64,000 nt of DNA from Dehalococcoides mccartyi (lineage in GTDB: Bacteria > Chloroflexota > Dehalococcoidia > Dehalococcoidales > Dehalococcoidaceae): NCBI RefSeq assembly GCF_001889305.1, contig NZ_CP013074.1:124001-188000 (forward strand), read 5' to 3'. Positions within the stretch are counted from its first letter, which is position 1; every line of letters begins with the position of its first letter. The position numbers were made by a program, and so were the translations under genes. Positions 27,397 to 42,357 of the stretch are shown one piece after another. The notes below the pieces were generated by a model. It was given only the letters and a program-made list of their open reading frames with translations, had not been told where the DNA came from and did no database searches.

Positions 27397-28425
27397 TTGC
27401 TGTATATTTTTACCGGCAGTGATGATTTTTCCCTGAAAGAACGCCTGAAGCAGATAAAACTGGCTTTGGGTGATGAGTCTTTGTCCTCTGCCAATACCAC
27501 CATGCTGGAGGGCAAAAACCTGACGGCTGCTGAACTTCAAAACTATGTGCAGACGGTTCCCTTTTTAGCCCCTGCCCGGTTGGTCATAGTAAATGGCCTG
27601 CTGGAGAGGTTTGAAGGCTCAAAAGGTAAAGCTGCCGCTAAGGATACCGCAAGCAAAACCAGCCCGGATGAATTTGCCCGGGCGCTGTCTAATCTGCCCC
27701 CCACAACCCTGGCGGTGCTTCTGGACTATACCTCCTCCAAAGACGGTGACTACCGTGAAAAAGAAAAAGTATCCTCTTTGGCCTCAAACCCCCTTTTTAA
27801 GCTGGTAAGCCCCGGTGCCGAGGTAAAGCACTTTGCACCTTTATCCGCTCAAAATTTGCCCGGTTGGGTAATGCAGCGTGCCAAACAGTCTTCTATCCAG
27901 ATGTCTGTTCCGGCTGCCCGTTTGCTGGCCCGTTTTGTGGGGGCGGATTTGTGGGCACTTTCCTCCGAGATTGAGAAACTGGGGTTGTATGCCCAGGGGC
28001 GGGTGATAGAGGAAGCAGATGTTGAGAATATGGTGGGTTATGCCCAGGAAGTAAATATATTTGCTCTGGTGGATGCCGTACTGGACCGCAAGGTTAAAGA
28101 CGCCCAGCAGTCTCTGGCGGCTTTTACTGCCGGCGGCGGGTCACCCGGTTTTTTGCTGTTTATGCTGGTACGCCAGCTGCGGCTGATGGTGCGTTATACC
28201 GCCCTTAAAAAACGGGGGCTGAAAGAGGCCGAGATTTTTAAAGCTATGGGCGGCTCTGAGTACGCCCTTAGGAAAACAGCCTCTCAGGCGGCCTGCCAGA
28301 ACATGGACAGCCTTAAATCTATGTACTTCAAACTGCTGGAAACAGACTTTAATATAAAAACCGGCCGCTTTGAACCTGAGCTGGCCATGGGTTTGCTGGT
28401 TGCCGAACTTTGCGGGAGAAAATAG
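27397..28425 (+). CDS. holA: DNA polymerase III delta subunit
   Basis: HolA opens the sliding clamp in the clamp-loader complex. The 342-residue protein begins LLYIFTGSDDFSLKERLKQI, and the family-typical domain I/II region (LLVIVNGLLERFEG-like LVIVNGLLERFEG) follows. The C-terminal collar domain includes VNIFALVDAVLDRK. TTG 27397 follows AAGGTGG 9 bases upstream and fixes the start; the longer open frame to 27019 crosses the divergent 80-residue gene. The next gene starts 1 base after the stop. Confidence 0.9.
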   Translation: MLYIFTGSDDFSLKERLKQIKLALGDESLSSANTTMLEGKNLTAAELQNYVQTVPFLAPARLVIVNGLLERFEGSKGKAAAKDTASKTSPDEFARALSNLPPTTLAVLLDYTSSKDGDYREKEKVSSLASNPLFKLVSPGAEVKHFAPLSAQNLPGWVMQRAKQSSIQMSVPAARLLARFVGADLWALSSEIEKLGLYAQGRVIEEADVENMVGYAQEVNIFALVDAVLDRKVKDAQQSLAAFTAGGGSPGFLLFMLVRQLRLMVRYTALKKRGLKEAEIFKAMGGSEYALRKTASQAACQNMDSLKSMYFKLLETDFNIKTGRFEPELAMGLLVAELCGRK

Positions 28426-28426
28426 C

Positions 28427-29038
28427 TTGGAAGAAAAACGAAAACAGTCACTGAAAGAACAGTTGAAAGCCGTAAACTGGGGCAGCCTGCTGCTGACCTT
28501 CGGGGCTCTTATAGCACTCAGCTTTCTGCTGGCTTGGGGGCTGAATTCGCTGGTGGACAGTCTGGAAATACCCCTTGATGAATATGCCTGGCTGACCTAT
28601 CTTTTGGTTTTTGTTATGTCTATACTGGCCAACGCTACCGTAATAGCCCCGGTGCCATTTGCCATTTCCATCATGGTTGCGGCCGCTACCAATTTTAACC
28701 CGGTGATGGTAGCCCTGTTTGGTGCTTTGGGTGGCAGTCTGGGTGAAATGAGCGGTTATTTTGCCGGCCGTCTGGGCAAGAAACTGGCTATTCCCGAAGG
28801 GCTGGTGGGTTACAGCCGGGTGGAAAGCTGGATACAAAAATACGGGGCTTGGGCAATTGCCTTTCTGGCTGCCCAGCCGGTAGTGCCTTTTGATGTGGGC
28901 GGGCTTATTGCCGGGTTGGCACGCATGCCCGTTCACAAGTTTTTGCCAGCCCTTTTTCTGGGTAAATTCCCCAAGTATATTGTGATGGTGTATGCCGGAA
29001 TAGGCCTGATAGACTGGCTGCCTTTCCTGAAGAGCTAG
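28427..29038 (+). CDS. VTT/SNARE-associated (DedA-like) membrane protein
   Basis: This 203-residue protein has an N-terminal TM segment (LLLTFGALIALSFLLAWGL), further TMs, and the VTT core GALGGSLGEMSGYFAGRLGK followed by QPVVPFDVGGLIAGLARMP. The family (YdjX/TVP38 type) is thought to help move lipids or lipid carriers between leaflets. TTG 28427 directly follows the holA stop, preceded by GGGAG, so it is translationally coupled. Confidence 0.87.
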   Translation: MEEKRKQSLKEQLKAVNWGSLLLTFGALIALSFLLAWGLNSLVDSLEIPLDEYAWLTYLLVFVMSILANATVIAPVPFAISIMVAAATNFNPVMVALFGALGGSLGEMSGYFAGRLGKKLAIPEGLVGYSRVESWIQKYGAWAIAFLAAQPVVPFDVGGLIAGLARMPVHKFLPALFLGKFPKYIVMVYAGIGLIDWLPFLKS

Positions 29039-29071
29039 GTGCTTATTTAGCTTTAAAAGTAAGGGGGCTTT

Positions 29072-30076
29072 GTGAACCAAAGTAATTTAGAGGTCATACT
29101 TAAGCCCTGTTTGTGCCTGGATATAGGCGGCAGTAAAATCCGCTCGGCGGTAGTGACCCATGACGGACGGGTGGTGGCCTGGGAACAGGAGCCTACCTGC
29201 GCCCGGAACGGGGCGGAGGGTGTATTTGAGAATATATGCCGGGTGTTTGAGCGCCTGCTTGAGCGTAACAACCTTTGTCTTTCCCAGTTTGAGGCCCTTT
29301 CTGCGGCGGTAGCCGGGGGCATAGATATGCCAAACGGACTAGTTACCCAGTCTCCCCATCTGCCCGCCTGGCGGGATGTACCCCTTCGGGATATGCTGGC
29401 AGAGCGTTATCTTAAAACATTCCTTATAAATGATGCCTCCGCCGCTGCTTTGGCCGAACACAAACTGGGAGCGGGGCGGGGGGTTAAAAACCTGGTTTAC
29501 CTGACGGTCTCCACCGGTATCGGGGGCGGTATTATTATAAATGATGAGCTTTATCTGGGGCAGAGCGGCTGTGCCGGTGAAATAGGTCATATGTGTCTGG
29601 ATATAAACGGCACTGAAGATGTCTGCGGCAATGTAGGCTGTCTGGAAACGCTGGCTTCGGGTACGGCTATTGTCCGCAGGGTTCAGGCTGAACTTGCCGG
29701 GGGTGGGTTTTCCCTGCTTTCAGAGCGGTTTAGGGCGGATTACTCTGCTTTGACGGCCGAGGATATCGGCCTGGCGGCTTCCGAAGGTGACAGGCTGTGC
29801 CAGGGGGTTATCCGCCGGGCAGGTGAATACTTGGGAATAGGGCTGGCCGGTATTGCCAATATATTTAACCCTGAGCTTATTATACTGGGGGGCGGGGTTT
29901 CCAAACTGGGGGAGATTTTTATTGAACCTGCCCGCAAAATGCTTTTCAAACGGGCCTTCCGTCTGGCGGGGGATGATGTCCGGCTGGTTGCTTCGTTTCT
30001 GGGGGATAATGCCGGGGTGACCGGGGCGGCACTTTATGCCTACGGCTGTCTGGGGGACGGAAATAAAACCCCTTAG
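29072..30076 (+). CDS. ROK-family sugar kinase (glucokinase-like)
   Basis: This 334-residue protein has the ATP site CLDIGGSKIRSAVV and the phosphate motif VSTGIGGGIIINDELYLG. The substrate/zinc motif is GEIGHMCLD followed by CGNVGCLETLASG, the ROK C-x(n)-CxNxGCxE signature, and the FNPELIILGGGVSKLG block is also present. It probably phosphorylates glucose or N-acetylated sugars; specificity is not determined. GTG 29072 follows AGGGGG. Confidence 0.9.
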   Translation: MNQSNLEVILKPCLCLDIGGSKIRSAVVTHDGRVVAWEQEPTCARNGAEGVFENICRVFERLLERNNLCLSQFEALSAAVAGGIDMPNGLVTQSPHLPAWRDVPLRDMLAERYLKTFLINDASAAALAEHKLGAGRGVKNLVYLTVSTGIGGGIIINDELYLGQSGCAGEIGHMCLDINGTEDVCGNVGCLETLASGTAIVRRVQAELAGGGFSLLSERFRADYSALTAEDIGLAASEGDRLCQGVIRRAGEYLGIGLAGIANIFNPELIILGGGVSKLGEIFIEPARKMLFKRAFRLAGDDVRLVASFLGDNAGVTGAALYAYGCLGDGNKTP

Positions 30077-30129
30077 GGCTGAACGGGTATTATATATAAT
30101 ATAGAAGACCCCCTGTCTATTTATTAAAA

Positions 30130-30158
30130 TTGACAGTATAACGGGCTTAAATTAAAAT
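30130..30158 (+). promoter_or_regulatory. Sigma-70-type promoter of alaS
   Basis: TTGACA at 30130-30135, a 17-base spacer and TAAAAT at 30153-30158 lie 25 bases before the alaS ATG at 30183. The predicted transcript has a leader of about 15-20 bases and no clear SD, so alaS would be nearly leaderless. No T-box is seen. Confidence 0.75.
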
Positions 30159-30182
30159 CGTATTTATCTTATCTATCTTGAA

Positions 30183-32813
30183 ATGGCAGGTGCGGCTTTG
30201 TTTAGCAGTGATGAATTACGCGAAAATTATCTGAAATTTTTTGAGGAGAAGGGGCATAAAAGGATTGCCAGCTCTTCTCTGATACCCCACAATGACCCCA
30301 CCCTTCTTTTAACTACCGCCGGCATGGTGCAGTTTAAGCCCTATTATCTGGGGGTGGCCAAGCCGGAAAACCCGCGTATGATTTCCTGCCAGAAGTGTTT
30401 CCGCACTACCGATATTGAATCCGTGGGGGATGCCAGCCACCTGACCATGTTTGAAATGCTGGGCAATTTCAGTATCGGCAATTACTTTAAAAAAGAGGCT
30501 ATTGCCTGGGCTTGGGAATATGTGACCCAAAGGCTTAATATACCTGCCGAAAGGCTCTGGGTGACAGTTTATCTGGATGATGATGAGGCTATTGCCCTCT
30601 GGAAGGAACAGGGAGTACCCGAAGGGCGGATAGTCCGTCTGGGTGCGGCTGATAACTTCTGGGGGCCGGCCGGGGATTCAGGCCCCTGCGGCCCGTGCAG
30701 TGAAATCCATTATGATTTCGGGCAGGAAATGGGCTGCGGCAAGGCTGATTGCAATCCCTCCTGCAAGTGCGGCCGTTTTTGTGAAATATGGAATCTGGTA
30801 TTTGTCCAGTTTAATCAGGATAAAAGTGGCAAACGCCAGAATCTGCCTGCCCCCAGCATTGACACCGGGATGGGGCTGGAACGCTTAACTATCCTGATGC
30901 AGTCCAGGAAAAACGTATATGAAACCGATATATTTGCCCCCGTTATAGAAAAAGCCTGTCAGCTTTCGGGTAAGAAATACGGGTGTGATACCGCAACGGA
31001 TAGAGCTTTACGGATAGTCTCCGAACACAGCCGGGGCATTACCTTCCTGATTGCAGACGGGGTTATCCCGGATAAGGCAGGGCGGGGGTATGTGCTTCGC
31101 CGCCTGCTTCGGCGGGCAGTCCTTTTCGGACGCAGGCTGGGTCTTGAAAAACCCTTTCTGGTGGACATGGCCGGGGCTGTTATTGCCCGCATGAGCGGCA
31201 TTTATCCCGAACTTAAAAAACGCCAGACCTATGTACTGGAGATGATAGCCAGTGAGGAGGCTCGTTTTTCGGAAACGCTGGCTACAGGGCTTGAGCTTCT
31301 GGAAGAAATAGTCCGCCAGACCAATGGCGGGCAGATTTCCGGTCAGGATGCCTTTAAACTGTATGATACTTACGGTTTCCCGGTGGAAATGACCACCGAA
31401 ATAGCCGCCGAGAGGGGCTTGAGTGTAGACCTTGGCGGGTTTGAAGCCGAAATGGAAGTCCAGCGTACCAAAGCCCGTTCCAGCCGCAAGTTCAGTTTTG
31501 ATGCGGCGGCTACTGCCGAGGCAGTCAAGAATATGCGCCACGGGGAAAAGACCTGTTTTGTGGGTTACGAACTTACCCGCCAGAAATCAACTGTTATGGA
31601 TATTTTGACCGAAGGCGGCAGTGTTGACAGCATAGAAGAGGGTGATGAGGCCAGTATAGTGCTGGATGAAAGCCCTTTTTATGCCGAGATGGGCGGACAG
31701 GTGGGTGATACCGGTGAGATTATAACCGGCGGCGGGCGTTTTGAGGTTAAAAATACCCTTCACCTGCCTAACGGGGTTTTTCTGCATCAGGGCAGGGTAA
31801 TAAGCGGCTGCCTGAAAATATCTGAGTCAGCCGCTGCCCATATTGACGAAGAACGCAGGCGGGATATTGCCCGTAATCATACCGCCACCCATATACTCCA
31901 GACAGCTCTCAGACAGGTGCTGGGTGAGCAGGTTCAGCAAAGGGGTTCGGTGGTGACGCCTGAGCGCCTCCGCTTTGACTTTTCCCATTTGAGACCCATG
32001 ACCAAAGACGAAATCCGCCGGGCAGAGGAATTTGTAAATGACAAAATCCGCCGCAACCTGCCCGTTTATGCCGAAGAAATGCCCTACCGCCATGCCCTGG
32101 AAGAGGGTGTAACCGCTCTTTTCGGGGAAAAATACGGTGACAGGGTGCGGGTGCTTAGAGTAGGGCGTCCGGCTGTTTCAGCCGAACTTTGCGGCGGTAC
32201 CCATGTGAGTGCCAGCGGCGAAATAAGCCTGTTCAAAATAGTCAGTGAGAGCAGTGTGGGGGCAGGCCTTCGGCGGATTGAAGCTGTAACCGGGCGTGAG
32301 GCCGAGGCTTATATTAACCTTCAGCAGGACAGCTTATCCGAGCTTTCAGGTATGCTGGAAGCTGCGCCTGAGGAATCTCCCCGCAAACTGGCTGAACTTA
32401 AAGAAGAAATAGATACGCTTAAGAAAACAGTCCAGAATCTGGAACGCCAGATGTCCCGCGGAGAGGCGGAAGAGCTGCTTTCCAAAGCTGAAGATTATAA
32501 AGGGATTAAACTGCTGGTCAGCCGCATGACTTCGGTCAATGCGGATACCCTGCGTGGAACGGCTGATTTCCTGCGGGACAAGCTGGGCAGCGGGGTAATA
32601 GTGCTGGGTACGGTCAGCGAGGACAAGCCCTTTTTCCTGTGCATGGTAACGCCGGACCTTATTGAGAAAGGTTATCATGCCGGCAATATAGTCAAAAAAC
32701 TTTCCCAGATAGCCGGCGGCGGCGGCGGCGGCAAGCCGAATATGGCTCAGGGCGGCGGGCGTGACAAAGCCAAACTGGACGAAGCCCTGCAGGCTGTAAA
32801 GGGAATGCTATAA
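30183..32813 (+). CDS. alaS: Alanyl-tRNA synthetase
   Basis: AlaRS charges tRNA-Ala. The 876 residues match the family. Class II core: motif 1 region ([20 protein letters not shown]), [20 protein letters not shown] and the [12 protein letters not shown] block. The editing domain shows [18 protein letters not shown] with its HxxxH metal site and the later CGGTHV. The C-terminal C-Ala domain has a coiled coil (about 750-790) and ends [15 protein letters not shown]. The window also encodes the cognate tRNA-Ala(GGC) at 46380. The TTG at 30198 is an alternative start. Confidence 0.97.
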   Translation: MAGAALFSSDELRENYLKFFEEKGHKRIASSSLIPHNDPTLLLTTAGMVQFKPYYLGVAKPENPRMISCQKCFRTTDIESVGDASHLTMFEMLGNFSIGNYFKKEAIAWAWEYVTQRLNIPAERLWVTVYLDDDEAIALWKEQGVPEGRIVRLGAADNFWGPAGDSGPCGPCSEIHYDFGQEMGCGKADCNPSCKCGRFCEIWNLVFVQFNQDKSGKRQNLPAPSIDTGMGLERLTILMQSRKNVYETDIFAPVIEKACQLSGKKYGCDTATDRALRIVSEHSRGITFLIADGVIPDKAGRGYVLRRLLRRAVLFGRRLGLEKPFLVDMAGAVIARMSGIYPELKKRQTYVLEMIASEEARFSETLATGLELLEEIVRQTNGGQISGQDAFKLYDTYGFPVEMTTEIAAERGLSVDLGGFEAEMEVQRTKARSSRKFSFDAAATAEAVKNMRHGEKTCFVGYELTRQKSTVMDILTEGGSVDSIEEGDEASIVLDESPFYAEMGGQVGDTGEIITGGGRFEVKNTLHLPNGVFLHQGRVISGCLKISESAAAHIDEERRRDIARNHTATHILQTALRQVLGEQVQQRGSVVTPERLRFDFSHLRPMTKDEIRRAEEFVNDKIRRNLPVYAEEMPYRHALEEGVTALFGEKYGDRVRVLRVGRPAVSAELCGGTHVSASGEISLFKIVSESSVGAGLRRIEAVTGREAEAYINLQQDSLSELSGMLEAAPEESPRKLAELKEEIDTLKKTVQNLERQMSRGEAEELLSKAEDYKGIKLLVSRMTSVNADTLRGTADFLRDKLGSGVIVLGTVSEDKPFFLCMVTPDLIEKGYHAGNIVKKLSQIAGGGGGGKPNMAQGGGRDKAKLDEALQAVKGML

Positions 32814-32835
32814 AGAACTGCTGCGGAGGGCTAAA

Positions 32836-33261
32836 ATAGGCCGTATACTGGCTCTGGACGTGGGCGACAAGTGGATAGGGGTGGCTTTGAGCGACCCCTT
32901 GCGGATACTGGCTTCGCCTTTGGTTATCCTCCGGCGTGACAATGATGTAAAGACAGTGGAAAACATTGAAGCTTTAGTCAAAACCCACCAGCCGGATTTG
33001 CTTGTTGTCGGCTTGCCGGTATCTCTGAACGGGACTATCGGGCCTCAGGCGGAAAAGGTAAAGGCCTTTAGCGGGCTGCTTTCGCAGAGTTTAAATACCG
33101 AAATTGTTTTTCGGGATGAACGCTTCTCCACAGACGAAGCCCGCCGCAAAATGAATGACAGCGGCAAAAATAATAAAACTGTCCGGGATGATGCGGCCGC
33201 GGCCGCAGTTATTTTGCAGGACTATCTGGACGAGACTAATCCGCCCTGCTTCCAGCCTTAA
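32836..33261 (+). CDS. ruvX: RuvX/YqgF Holliday junction resolvase-like, pre-16S rRNA nuclease
   Basis: This RNase H-fold protein (about 141 residues) carries [20 protein letters not shown], the family N-terminal motif with the catalytic D. Later it has [10 protein letters not shown] and the final [15 protein letters not shown] with the second catalytic D. The motif lies upstream of the first standard start, GTG 32860. GGAGGG at 32825-32830 has correct spacing to an ATA at 32836, so an ATA or the CTG at 32848 may be the true start. It follows alaS by 22 bases and precedes tgt, a common cluster. Confidence 0.85.
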   Translation: MGRILALDVGDKWIGVALSDPLRILASPLVILRRDNDVKTVENIEALVKTHQPDLLVVGLPVSLNGTIGPQAEKVKAFSGLLSQSLNTEIVFRDERFSTDEARRKMNDSGKNNKTVRDDAAAAAVILQDYLDETNPPCFQP

Positions 33262-33278
33262 ATATTCAAGGAGCATAA

Positions 33279-34460
<1,182 letters not shown>

Positions 34461-34551
34461 TTATTAACTGATGGCTGTCTTGCGGCAAGGATAAAAAACG
34501 GGAGGTCAGGGGAGCTGTTTTAACAGTGCTGTTTTCTGTTATTATATTTTT

Positions 34552-35694
34552 ATGATAACAACATTTGAGCTATCCACCCGCATTATCTTCGGGGTAGGCA
34601 GTATAAGCAGCCTTAATCACGAAGCTTCATTGCTGGGCAGACATGCCTTGCTGGTTACTGGTAAAGAAGCGGTACGCCGTTTAGGCATACTGGAACGGGC
34701 TACATTTTTGCTGAAAGAGGCCTGTATTCAAACCACCCTGTTTGACAGGGTAGAGCCCAATCCCCGCTCTTCTACAGTCGACGCCGGTATTGCCTTAGCC
34801 AGAGAAAAAGGGATAGACCTTATTATTGCTCTGGGCGGCGGGAGTGCCATGGATGCCGCTAAGGCTATTGCTTTCGGTCTGGCCTGTGAAGGGCCTGTCT
34901 GGGATTACATAAAACAGGGAGAGTACCCTGAGGGTGATTTTCTGCCCCTTATAATGATACCTACCGTTGCCGCCAGCGGCTCGGAGGCAAACGGGAATGC
35001 GGTTATTTCAAACTGGGAAAAACATGAAAAAAGGGTTATTTCCGATAGTCGCCTTCAGCCTAAAGTGTCTCTGGTAGACCCCCTGCTGACACTCAGCCTG
35101 CCTCCCCGCCAGACAGCCCAGGGAGGAGTGGATATTTTTTGCCATATAGCAGAGCCTTATCTCACCGCCGCAGACTCCTCCCCTTTGCGTGACGGTCTGG
35201 CCGAACTTGCTATGCGTCTGGTGGTGGAGTATTTGCCCAAGGCGGTTAAGACCCCGCATGACCTTCAAGCCCGCACCCAGCTTAGCTGGCTTTCAACCAT
35301 TGCCTGTTCCCAGTTCATGTCACTGGGCGGCAAAAGCGGCAATATGACCATGCACGGTTTGGAGCATGCCTTAAGCGGTTACTATGATATTGCCCACGCT
35401 GACGGTTTGGCTGCCCTTTTGCCGGCTTACATGAGAAACCTTTACCCTGTTCGCCGCCACCGCATAGAAATGCTGGGGGAAAAAGTATTCGGGCAGACAG
35501 ACGGGATAGCGGCAGTTGAAAACTGGCTCAAAAAAAATAATATGGGTTTCAGTCTGAAAGAGCTGGGGGTTTCCGAAGCTAAAATAGATGAAATAGCGGC
35601 GGCTGCAATCGTGATGTCACCCTGGGTGAAAAACCACCCCGGTCTCCTTGACAAGAGGGTAGTCACAAGTCTATACTCTACTGCTTTTAATTAA
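34552..35694 (+). CDS. Iron-containing alcohol dehydrogenase (butanol dehydrogenase-like)
   Basis: This 380-residue group III alcohol dehydrogenase reads STRIIFGVGSISSL at the N terminus, then LIIALGGGSAMDAAKAIAFG (NAD(P) binding). SLVDPLLTLSLPP, GGVDIFCHIAEPYLT and GLEHALSGYYDIAHADGLAA carry the metal-binding D/H/H/H. The substrate is not fixed; relatives reduce aldehydes. It lies 91 bases after tgt and before the rRNA promoter. Confidence 0.92.
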   Translation: MITTFELSTRIIFGVGSISSLNHEASLLGRHALLVTGKEAVRRLGILERATFLLKEACIQTTLFDRVEPNPRSSTVDAGIALAREKGIDLIIALGGGSAMDAAKAIAFGLACEGPVWDYIKQGEYPEGDFLPLIMIPTVAASGSEANGNAVISNWEKHEKRVISDSRLQPKVSLVDPLLTLSLPPRQTAQGGVDIFCHIAEPYLTAADSSPLRDGLAELAMRLVVEYLPKAVKTPHDLQARTQLSWLSTIACSQFMSLGGKSGNMTMHGLEHALSGYYDIAHADGLAALLPAYMRNLYPVRRHRIEMLGEKVFGQTDGIAAVENWLKKNNMGFSLKELGVSEAKIDEIAAAAIVMSPWVKNHPGLLDKRVVTSLYSTAFN

Positions 35695-35763
35695 GCGCCT
35701 TTTAAATAGCTTAAAAATCTGAAAAAATCTCTGAGGTTTTTCCCGCTGAACGTGGGGTCGCCC

Positions 35764-35793
35764 TTGACAGTGGCTAAAGCAATGAGATATAAT
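35764..35793 (+). promoter_or_regulatory. Strong rRNA promoter
   Basis: TTGACA at 35764-35769 and TATAAT at 35788-35793 are perfect -35 and -10 boxes with an 18-base spacer. They lie about 165 bases before the 23S gene. No 16S sequence is present between promoter and 23S. The leader holds a GCGGCTTGGTAATGTTACCA-type hairpin (35873-35900, continuing to AAGCCGC). Confidence 0.88.
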
Positions 35794-35959
35794 ACCCTTC
35801 GCCTCTGAATGAGGCAGAGAGATAAATGATAAAAATAGCTACATAGAAATTAGTTTAAGGTGAATCCAAGCTCGCGGCTTGGTAATGTTACCAAGCCGCT
35901 TTATATTTGTTACGCACTTTAAAAACTGAATACTACGGGTTAATATCAATTCCGAAGCA

Positions 35960-38909
<2,950 letters not shown>

Positions 38910-39005
38910 GTTTCTGAATTGATATAAACCCATGTATTCAGTTAATATAGTGTAGACAAATATCGCTTGGATCAAGGTTAACAAGTGAATTAATAGCGTG
39001 CATCC

Positions 39006-39132
39006 GCTCCCCTGGTGGTTAGAGCGGGGTGGTACCACCCGTTCCCGTCCCGAACACGGTCGTGAAACGCCCCAGCGCAGACGATACTTAGGAGGCAACT
39101 CCTTGTGGAAAATATGCCACTGCCCGGGGAGC
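39006..39132 (+). rRNA. rrf: 5S ribosomal RNA
   Basis: A 5S-like RNA lies 96 bases after the 23S. The ends GCTCCCCTGG (39006) and CCCGGGGAGC (39132) form helix I; loop landmarks include CCCGTTCCCGTCCCGAACAC, the conserved loop B/C region. Total length of about 120-127 nt fits. Exact ends are estimated from the helix. Confidence 0.92.
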
Positions 39133-39196
39133 TTTGCTTTTTTCTTCACTTGAAAGCAGAGCTCCATTTTTCCCTCTGATATTTAGTTAAAAACTA

Positions 39197-39218
39197 GGCC
39201 CGTTAAGGGTCTTTTTTT
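39197..39218 (+). terminator. Intrinsic terminator after the 5S gene
   Basis: GGCCC-GTTAA-GGGTC (one G-U pair) followed by TTTTTTT lies 65 bases beyond the 5S gene and before the clpC promoter region. Confidence 0.75.
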
Positions 39219-39308
39219 ATTTCAAAGCTAATGCACCCTATTTGCCTTTACACTTTCTTTTTGGCTGAGCTATAATAAGAGTACTAACCGAGTGAAAGTA
39301 AAAAAATT

Positions 39309-41783
39309 ATGTCTAGTAGATTTGATAAATTTTCTGAAAGAGCGCGCCGGGTTCTTACCTATGCACAGGAAGAGGCCCAGAGCCTTAACCATAACTATAT
39401 CGGTACCGAGCATATTCTGCTGGGGCTGGTAAGGGAAGAAGAAGGCGTGGCTGCTCGAGTACTGGTCAACATGGAAGTAAATTTGGCCAAAGTACGTTCT
39501 GCCGTTGAATTTATACTTGGGCGGGGCGAACACCCGGCTACCTCTGAAACCGGTCTTACCTCCAGAGCCAAAAAGGTAATAGAACTGGGTATTGATGAAG
39601 CCAGAAACTTGGGGCACAACTATATCGGCACTGAGCACCTGCTTTTAGGTTTACTGCGCGAAGGCGAAGGAGCAGCTGCCGGTGTGCTTGAGAGTTTCGG
39701 GGTTACTGTTGAAAAGGTACGCACCGAAGTGGGGCGTATTTTAAATCAGGGCTTAAATAAACCTAAAACCAGCCGTACAACTCCCAGCCGGACCCCCCAG
39801 CTTGACCAGCTGGGCTTTGACCTTACGGCTGCTGCCAGAACCGGCAAGCTTGACCCGGTTATCGGTCGTGCCAAAGAAATAGAGCGGGTCGTTCAGATTC
39901 TTTCCCGCCGTACCAAAAATAACCCCGCACTTATCGGCGAACCCGGTGTCGGCAAAACCTCCATTGTAGAGGGGCTTGCCCAGCGGATTGTTTCGGGTGA
40001 CGTGCCGGAAACTCTGGAACAAAAACATATAATTTCTCTGGACGTGGCCTCACTGGTAGCCGGTACTAAATACCGGGGTGAATTTGAGGAACGGCTCAAG
40101 AAAGTTATTGAAGAGATTAAAACCGCAGGCAATATAATCCTGTTTATAGACGAATTTCATACCATGGTGGGTGCCGGTGCCGCCGAGGGTGCGGTAGATG
40201 CCGCTAATATCCTCAAGCCTTCGCTGGCCAGAGGTGAGGTACAGGTAATAGGGGCAACCACTCTGGATGACTTCCGCAAGTATGTTGAACGGGATGCCGC
40301 ACTTGAGCGGCGTTTCCAGCCGGTGCTGGTGGAAGAACCGGCCATAGAAGATACCCTGAATATTCTTCGCGGCATAAAAGAGCGCTACGAAGAGCATCAT
40401 AAGCTTATCATCAGCGAAGAAGCTATTGCCGCTGCCGCCAATATGGCTGCCAGATATATACCTGACCGCTTTTTGCCGGACAAGGCTATAGATTTGGTTG
40501 ACGAAGCTGCTTCACGGGTGCGGATAAAGAAGCGCACCAAGCCGGTCTCTCTGAAAGAGATGAAAGCCATAGAAGACAGCTACCGCCGGGATAAAGAAGC
40601 CGCTTTGGCTACCCAGCAGTATGACTATGCCTCCGAATTGCGTGAGCGGGAGCTTCAGATAGCTGAAAAGATACGCCGCATGGAAGACGAGTGGCAGAAC
40701 GAACAGGCTATGGACAAGCCGGTAGTGGGCGAAGAAGATATTGCCCAGGTGGTCAGCATGTGGACGGGTGTTCCGCTGGTACAGCTTACCGGTGACGAAA
40801 CCGAACGTCTTTTACATATGGAAGAAGCCCTGCATGAGCGGATTATCGGCCAGGAAGAAGCTATTGTTACCATATCCAAGGCTGTCAGGCGGGCACGGGC
40901 CGGTCTTAAAGACCCCCGCCACCCCATCGGCAACTTTGTTTTCCTCGGGCCTACCGGCGTGGGTAAAACCGAGCTGGCACGGGCGCTTGCCCAGTTTATG
41001 TTTGGTTCGGAAGATGCTTTGGTTCGGCTGGATATGTCCGAATTTATGGAAAAATTTGCCGTATCCCGTCTGGTGGGTGCACCTCCCGGATATGTGGGTT
41101 ATGATGAGGGCGGTCAGCTGACTGAAGCCGTTCGCCGCAAGTCGTACTGCCTGATACTGTTGGACGAAATAGAAAAAGCTCATCCTGATGTTTTCAACAT
41201 ACTTCTGCAGATATTTGATGACGGCCACCTGACAGATGCCAAGGGCAGAAGGGTGGATTTTCGGAATACCATTATTATCATGACCTCAAACATTGGGGCT
41301 GAGCTTATCCGCAAGGGCAGCGGGACTATCGGTTTTGCTACCCAGACAGATGAATCAAAGGCTCAGCAAACTAACTTTGAGCATATGAAAGACAAGCTGC
41401 TGGGTGAGCTCAAGAAGAGTTTCCGTCCGGAATTCTTGAACCGCATTGACAGCGTGGTGGTTTTCCACTCGCTGAACAAAGAGCAGATTCGCAGCATTGT
41501 TGACCTGATGCTTAAGAGTGTTATCAAGCAGATGTCTGAAAAGGGTATCGGGCTTGAAGTGACTGAATCTGCCAAAGACCTGCTGGGTAAGAAAGGTTAT
41601 GATGAGGTTTATGGTGCAAGGCCGCTGCGCCGCACTATACAAACCATGATAGAAGATCGTCTGTCCGAGGACCTTCTGCGGGCTAAATTTAAAGCCGGGG
41701 ATAAAGTGATAGTGGATACTGCTGAAGATGAAATAATTGTCCGTCTGGCAGAGCCGGCTGAGCTTAGTCAGGCTACTTCGTAA
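39309..41783 (+). CDS. clpC: ATP-dependent Clp protease ATP-binding subunit ClpC
   Basis: This 824-residue AAA+ unfoldase has an N-terminal double Clp-N repeat ([31 protein letters not shown]; then [12 protein letters not shown]). D1 has Walker A GEPGVGKT and Walker B ILFIDEFH. The middle region includes a UVR-like helix pair and D2 has GPTGVGKT with [16 protein letters not shown]. The C-terminal sensor 2 is GARPLRR. ClpC presents misfolded proteins to ClpP; clpP and ctsR are not in this window. ATG 39309 has no strong SD. Confidence 0.96.
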   Translation: MSSRFDKFSERARRVLTYAQEEAQSLNHNYIGTEHILLGLVREEEGVAARVLVNMEVNLAKVRSAVEFILGRGEHPATSETGLTSRAKKVIELGIDEARNLGHNYIGTEHLLLGLLREGEGAAAGVLESFGVTVEKVRTEVGRILNQGLNKPKTSRTTPSRTPQLDQLGFDLTAAARTGKLDPVIGRAKEIERVVQILSRRTKNNPALIGEPGVGKTSIVEGLAQRIVSGDVPETLEQKHIISLDVASLVAGTKYRGEFEERLKKVIEEIKTAGNIILFIDEFHTMVGAGAAEGAVDAANILKPSLARGEVQVIGATTLDDFRKYVERDAALERRFQPVLVEEPAIEDTLNILRGIKERYEEHHKLIISEEAIAAAANMAARYIPDRFLPDKAIDLVDEAASRVRIKKRTKPVSLKEMKAIEDSYRRDKEAALATQQYDYASELRERELQIAEKIRRMEDEWQNEQAMDKPVVGEEDIAQVVSMWTGVPLVQLTGDETERLLHMEEALHERIIGQEEAIVTISKAVRRARAGLKDPRHPIGNFVFLGPTGVGKTELARALAQFMFGSEDALVRLDMSEFMEKFAVSRLVGAPPGYVGYDEGGQLTEAVRRKSYCLILLDEIEKAHPDVFNILLQIFDDGHLTDAKGRRVDFRNTIIIMTSNIGAELIRKGSGTIGFATQTDESKAQQTNFEHMKDKLLGELKKSFRPEFLNRIDSVVVFHSLNKEQIRSIVDLMLKSVIKQMSEKGIGLEVTESAKDLLGKKGYDEVYGARPLRRTIQTMIEDRLSEDLLRAKFKAGDKVIVDTAEDEIIVRLAEPAELSQATS

Positions 41784-41811
41784 AGGCTGGGCAGGGTGTA
41801 ATTGATTATTT

Positions 41812-41841
41812 AAAAGGGGAGCTTTTAAAGCTCCCCTTTTT
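41812..41841 (+). terminator. Intrinsic terminator after clpC
   Basis: AAAAGGGGAGCTTT-AAAGCTCCCCTTTT is a strong hairpin, with the U-run TTTTTATTTT at 41836-41845. Confidence 0.88.
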
Positions 41842-41905
41842 ATTTTCTGGTAGAAAATAGGGCTTTGGCAGAAAAACTAATAGGACGCAGGGAGAATGCA
41901 AAACG

Positions 41906-42295
41906 GTGGCGTGTCCTTTACCCGAAGAGTTAAAAAGGAAACTGAATAACGGTTTGCTTCTCATGCGGACAGGCATGTGGGTTACCATATTCCTCAGCCT
42001 GCTGCATGGGTTTATTCTGCTGGAGTACCAGGCTTTTCAGATTGCCCTGATAGTTGCTTTGGGGGCTGGGTTTATAATGTGGTTGGGTATTATGCTGACT
42101 ATGCGGATGCCTATGGCTGGCGGAGTGTTAGGTCTATGCTTTTCGCTTCCGCTTGCGGTGCTTACCGGGTATTATCTTTTCCAAGGGGTGTTGGTGGCGC
42201 CTTTGGCCGGGCTTTTATTCGGGAGTATATTTTATCAGGGCGGCTGTCTGGTAGTTATCGGTTCTTATGAATCATATCTCCGCCGGAATATCTGA
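41906..42295 (+). CDS. Small integral membrane protein of unknown function
   Basis: This 129-residue protein has about four hydrophobic segments (TGMWVTIFLSLLHGFILL; IALIVALGAGFIMWLGIML; VLGLCFSLPLAVLTGYYLF; VAPLAGLLFGSIFYQGGC) and a basic tail SYLRRNI. GTG 41906 follows GGGAG at some distance, so the start is uncertain. It lies between clpC and radA and may be cotranscribed with radA. Confidence 0.7.
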   Translation: MACPLPEELKRKLNNGLLLMRTGMWVTIFLSLLHGFILLEYQAFQIALIVALGAGFIMWLGIMLTMRMPMAGGVLGLCFSLPLAVLTGYYLFQGVLVAPLAGLLFGSIFYQGGCLVVIGSYESYLRRNI

Positions 42296-42357
42296 AACTA
42301 TTTTAAGCATCAGGGTTATCCTTGCTTTAGCGGATTAAATTGTGTAGTCTTTTGTAT

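Noticed and set aside
30076-30183. T-box riboswitch before alaS
   Set aside because: The leader predicted from the promoter is under 30 bases, and no TGGNACCGCG-type element is present.
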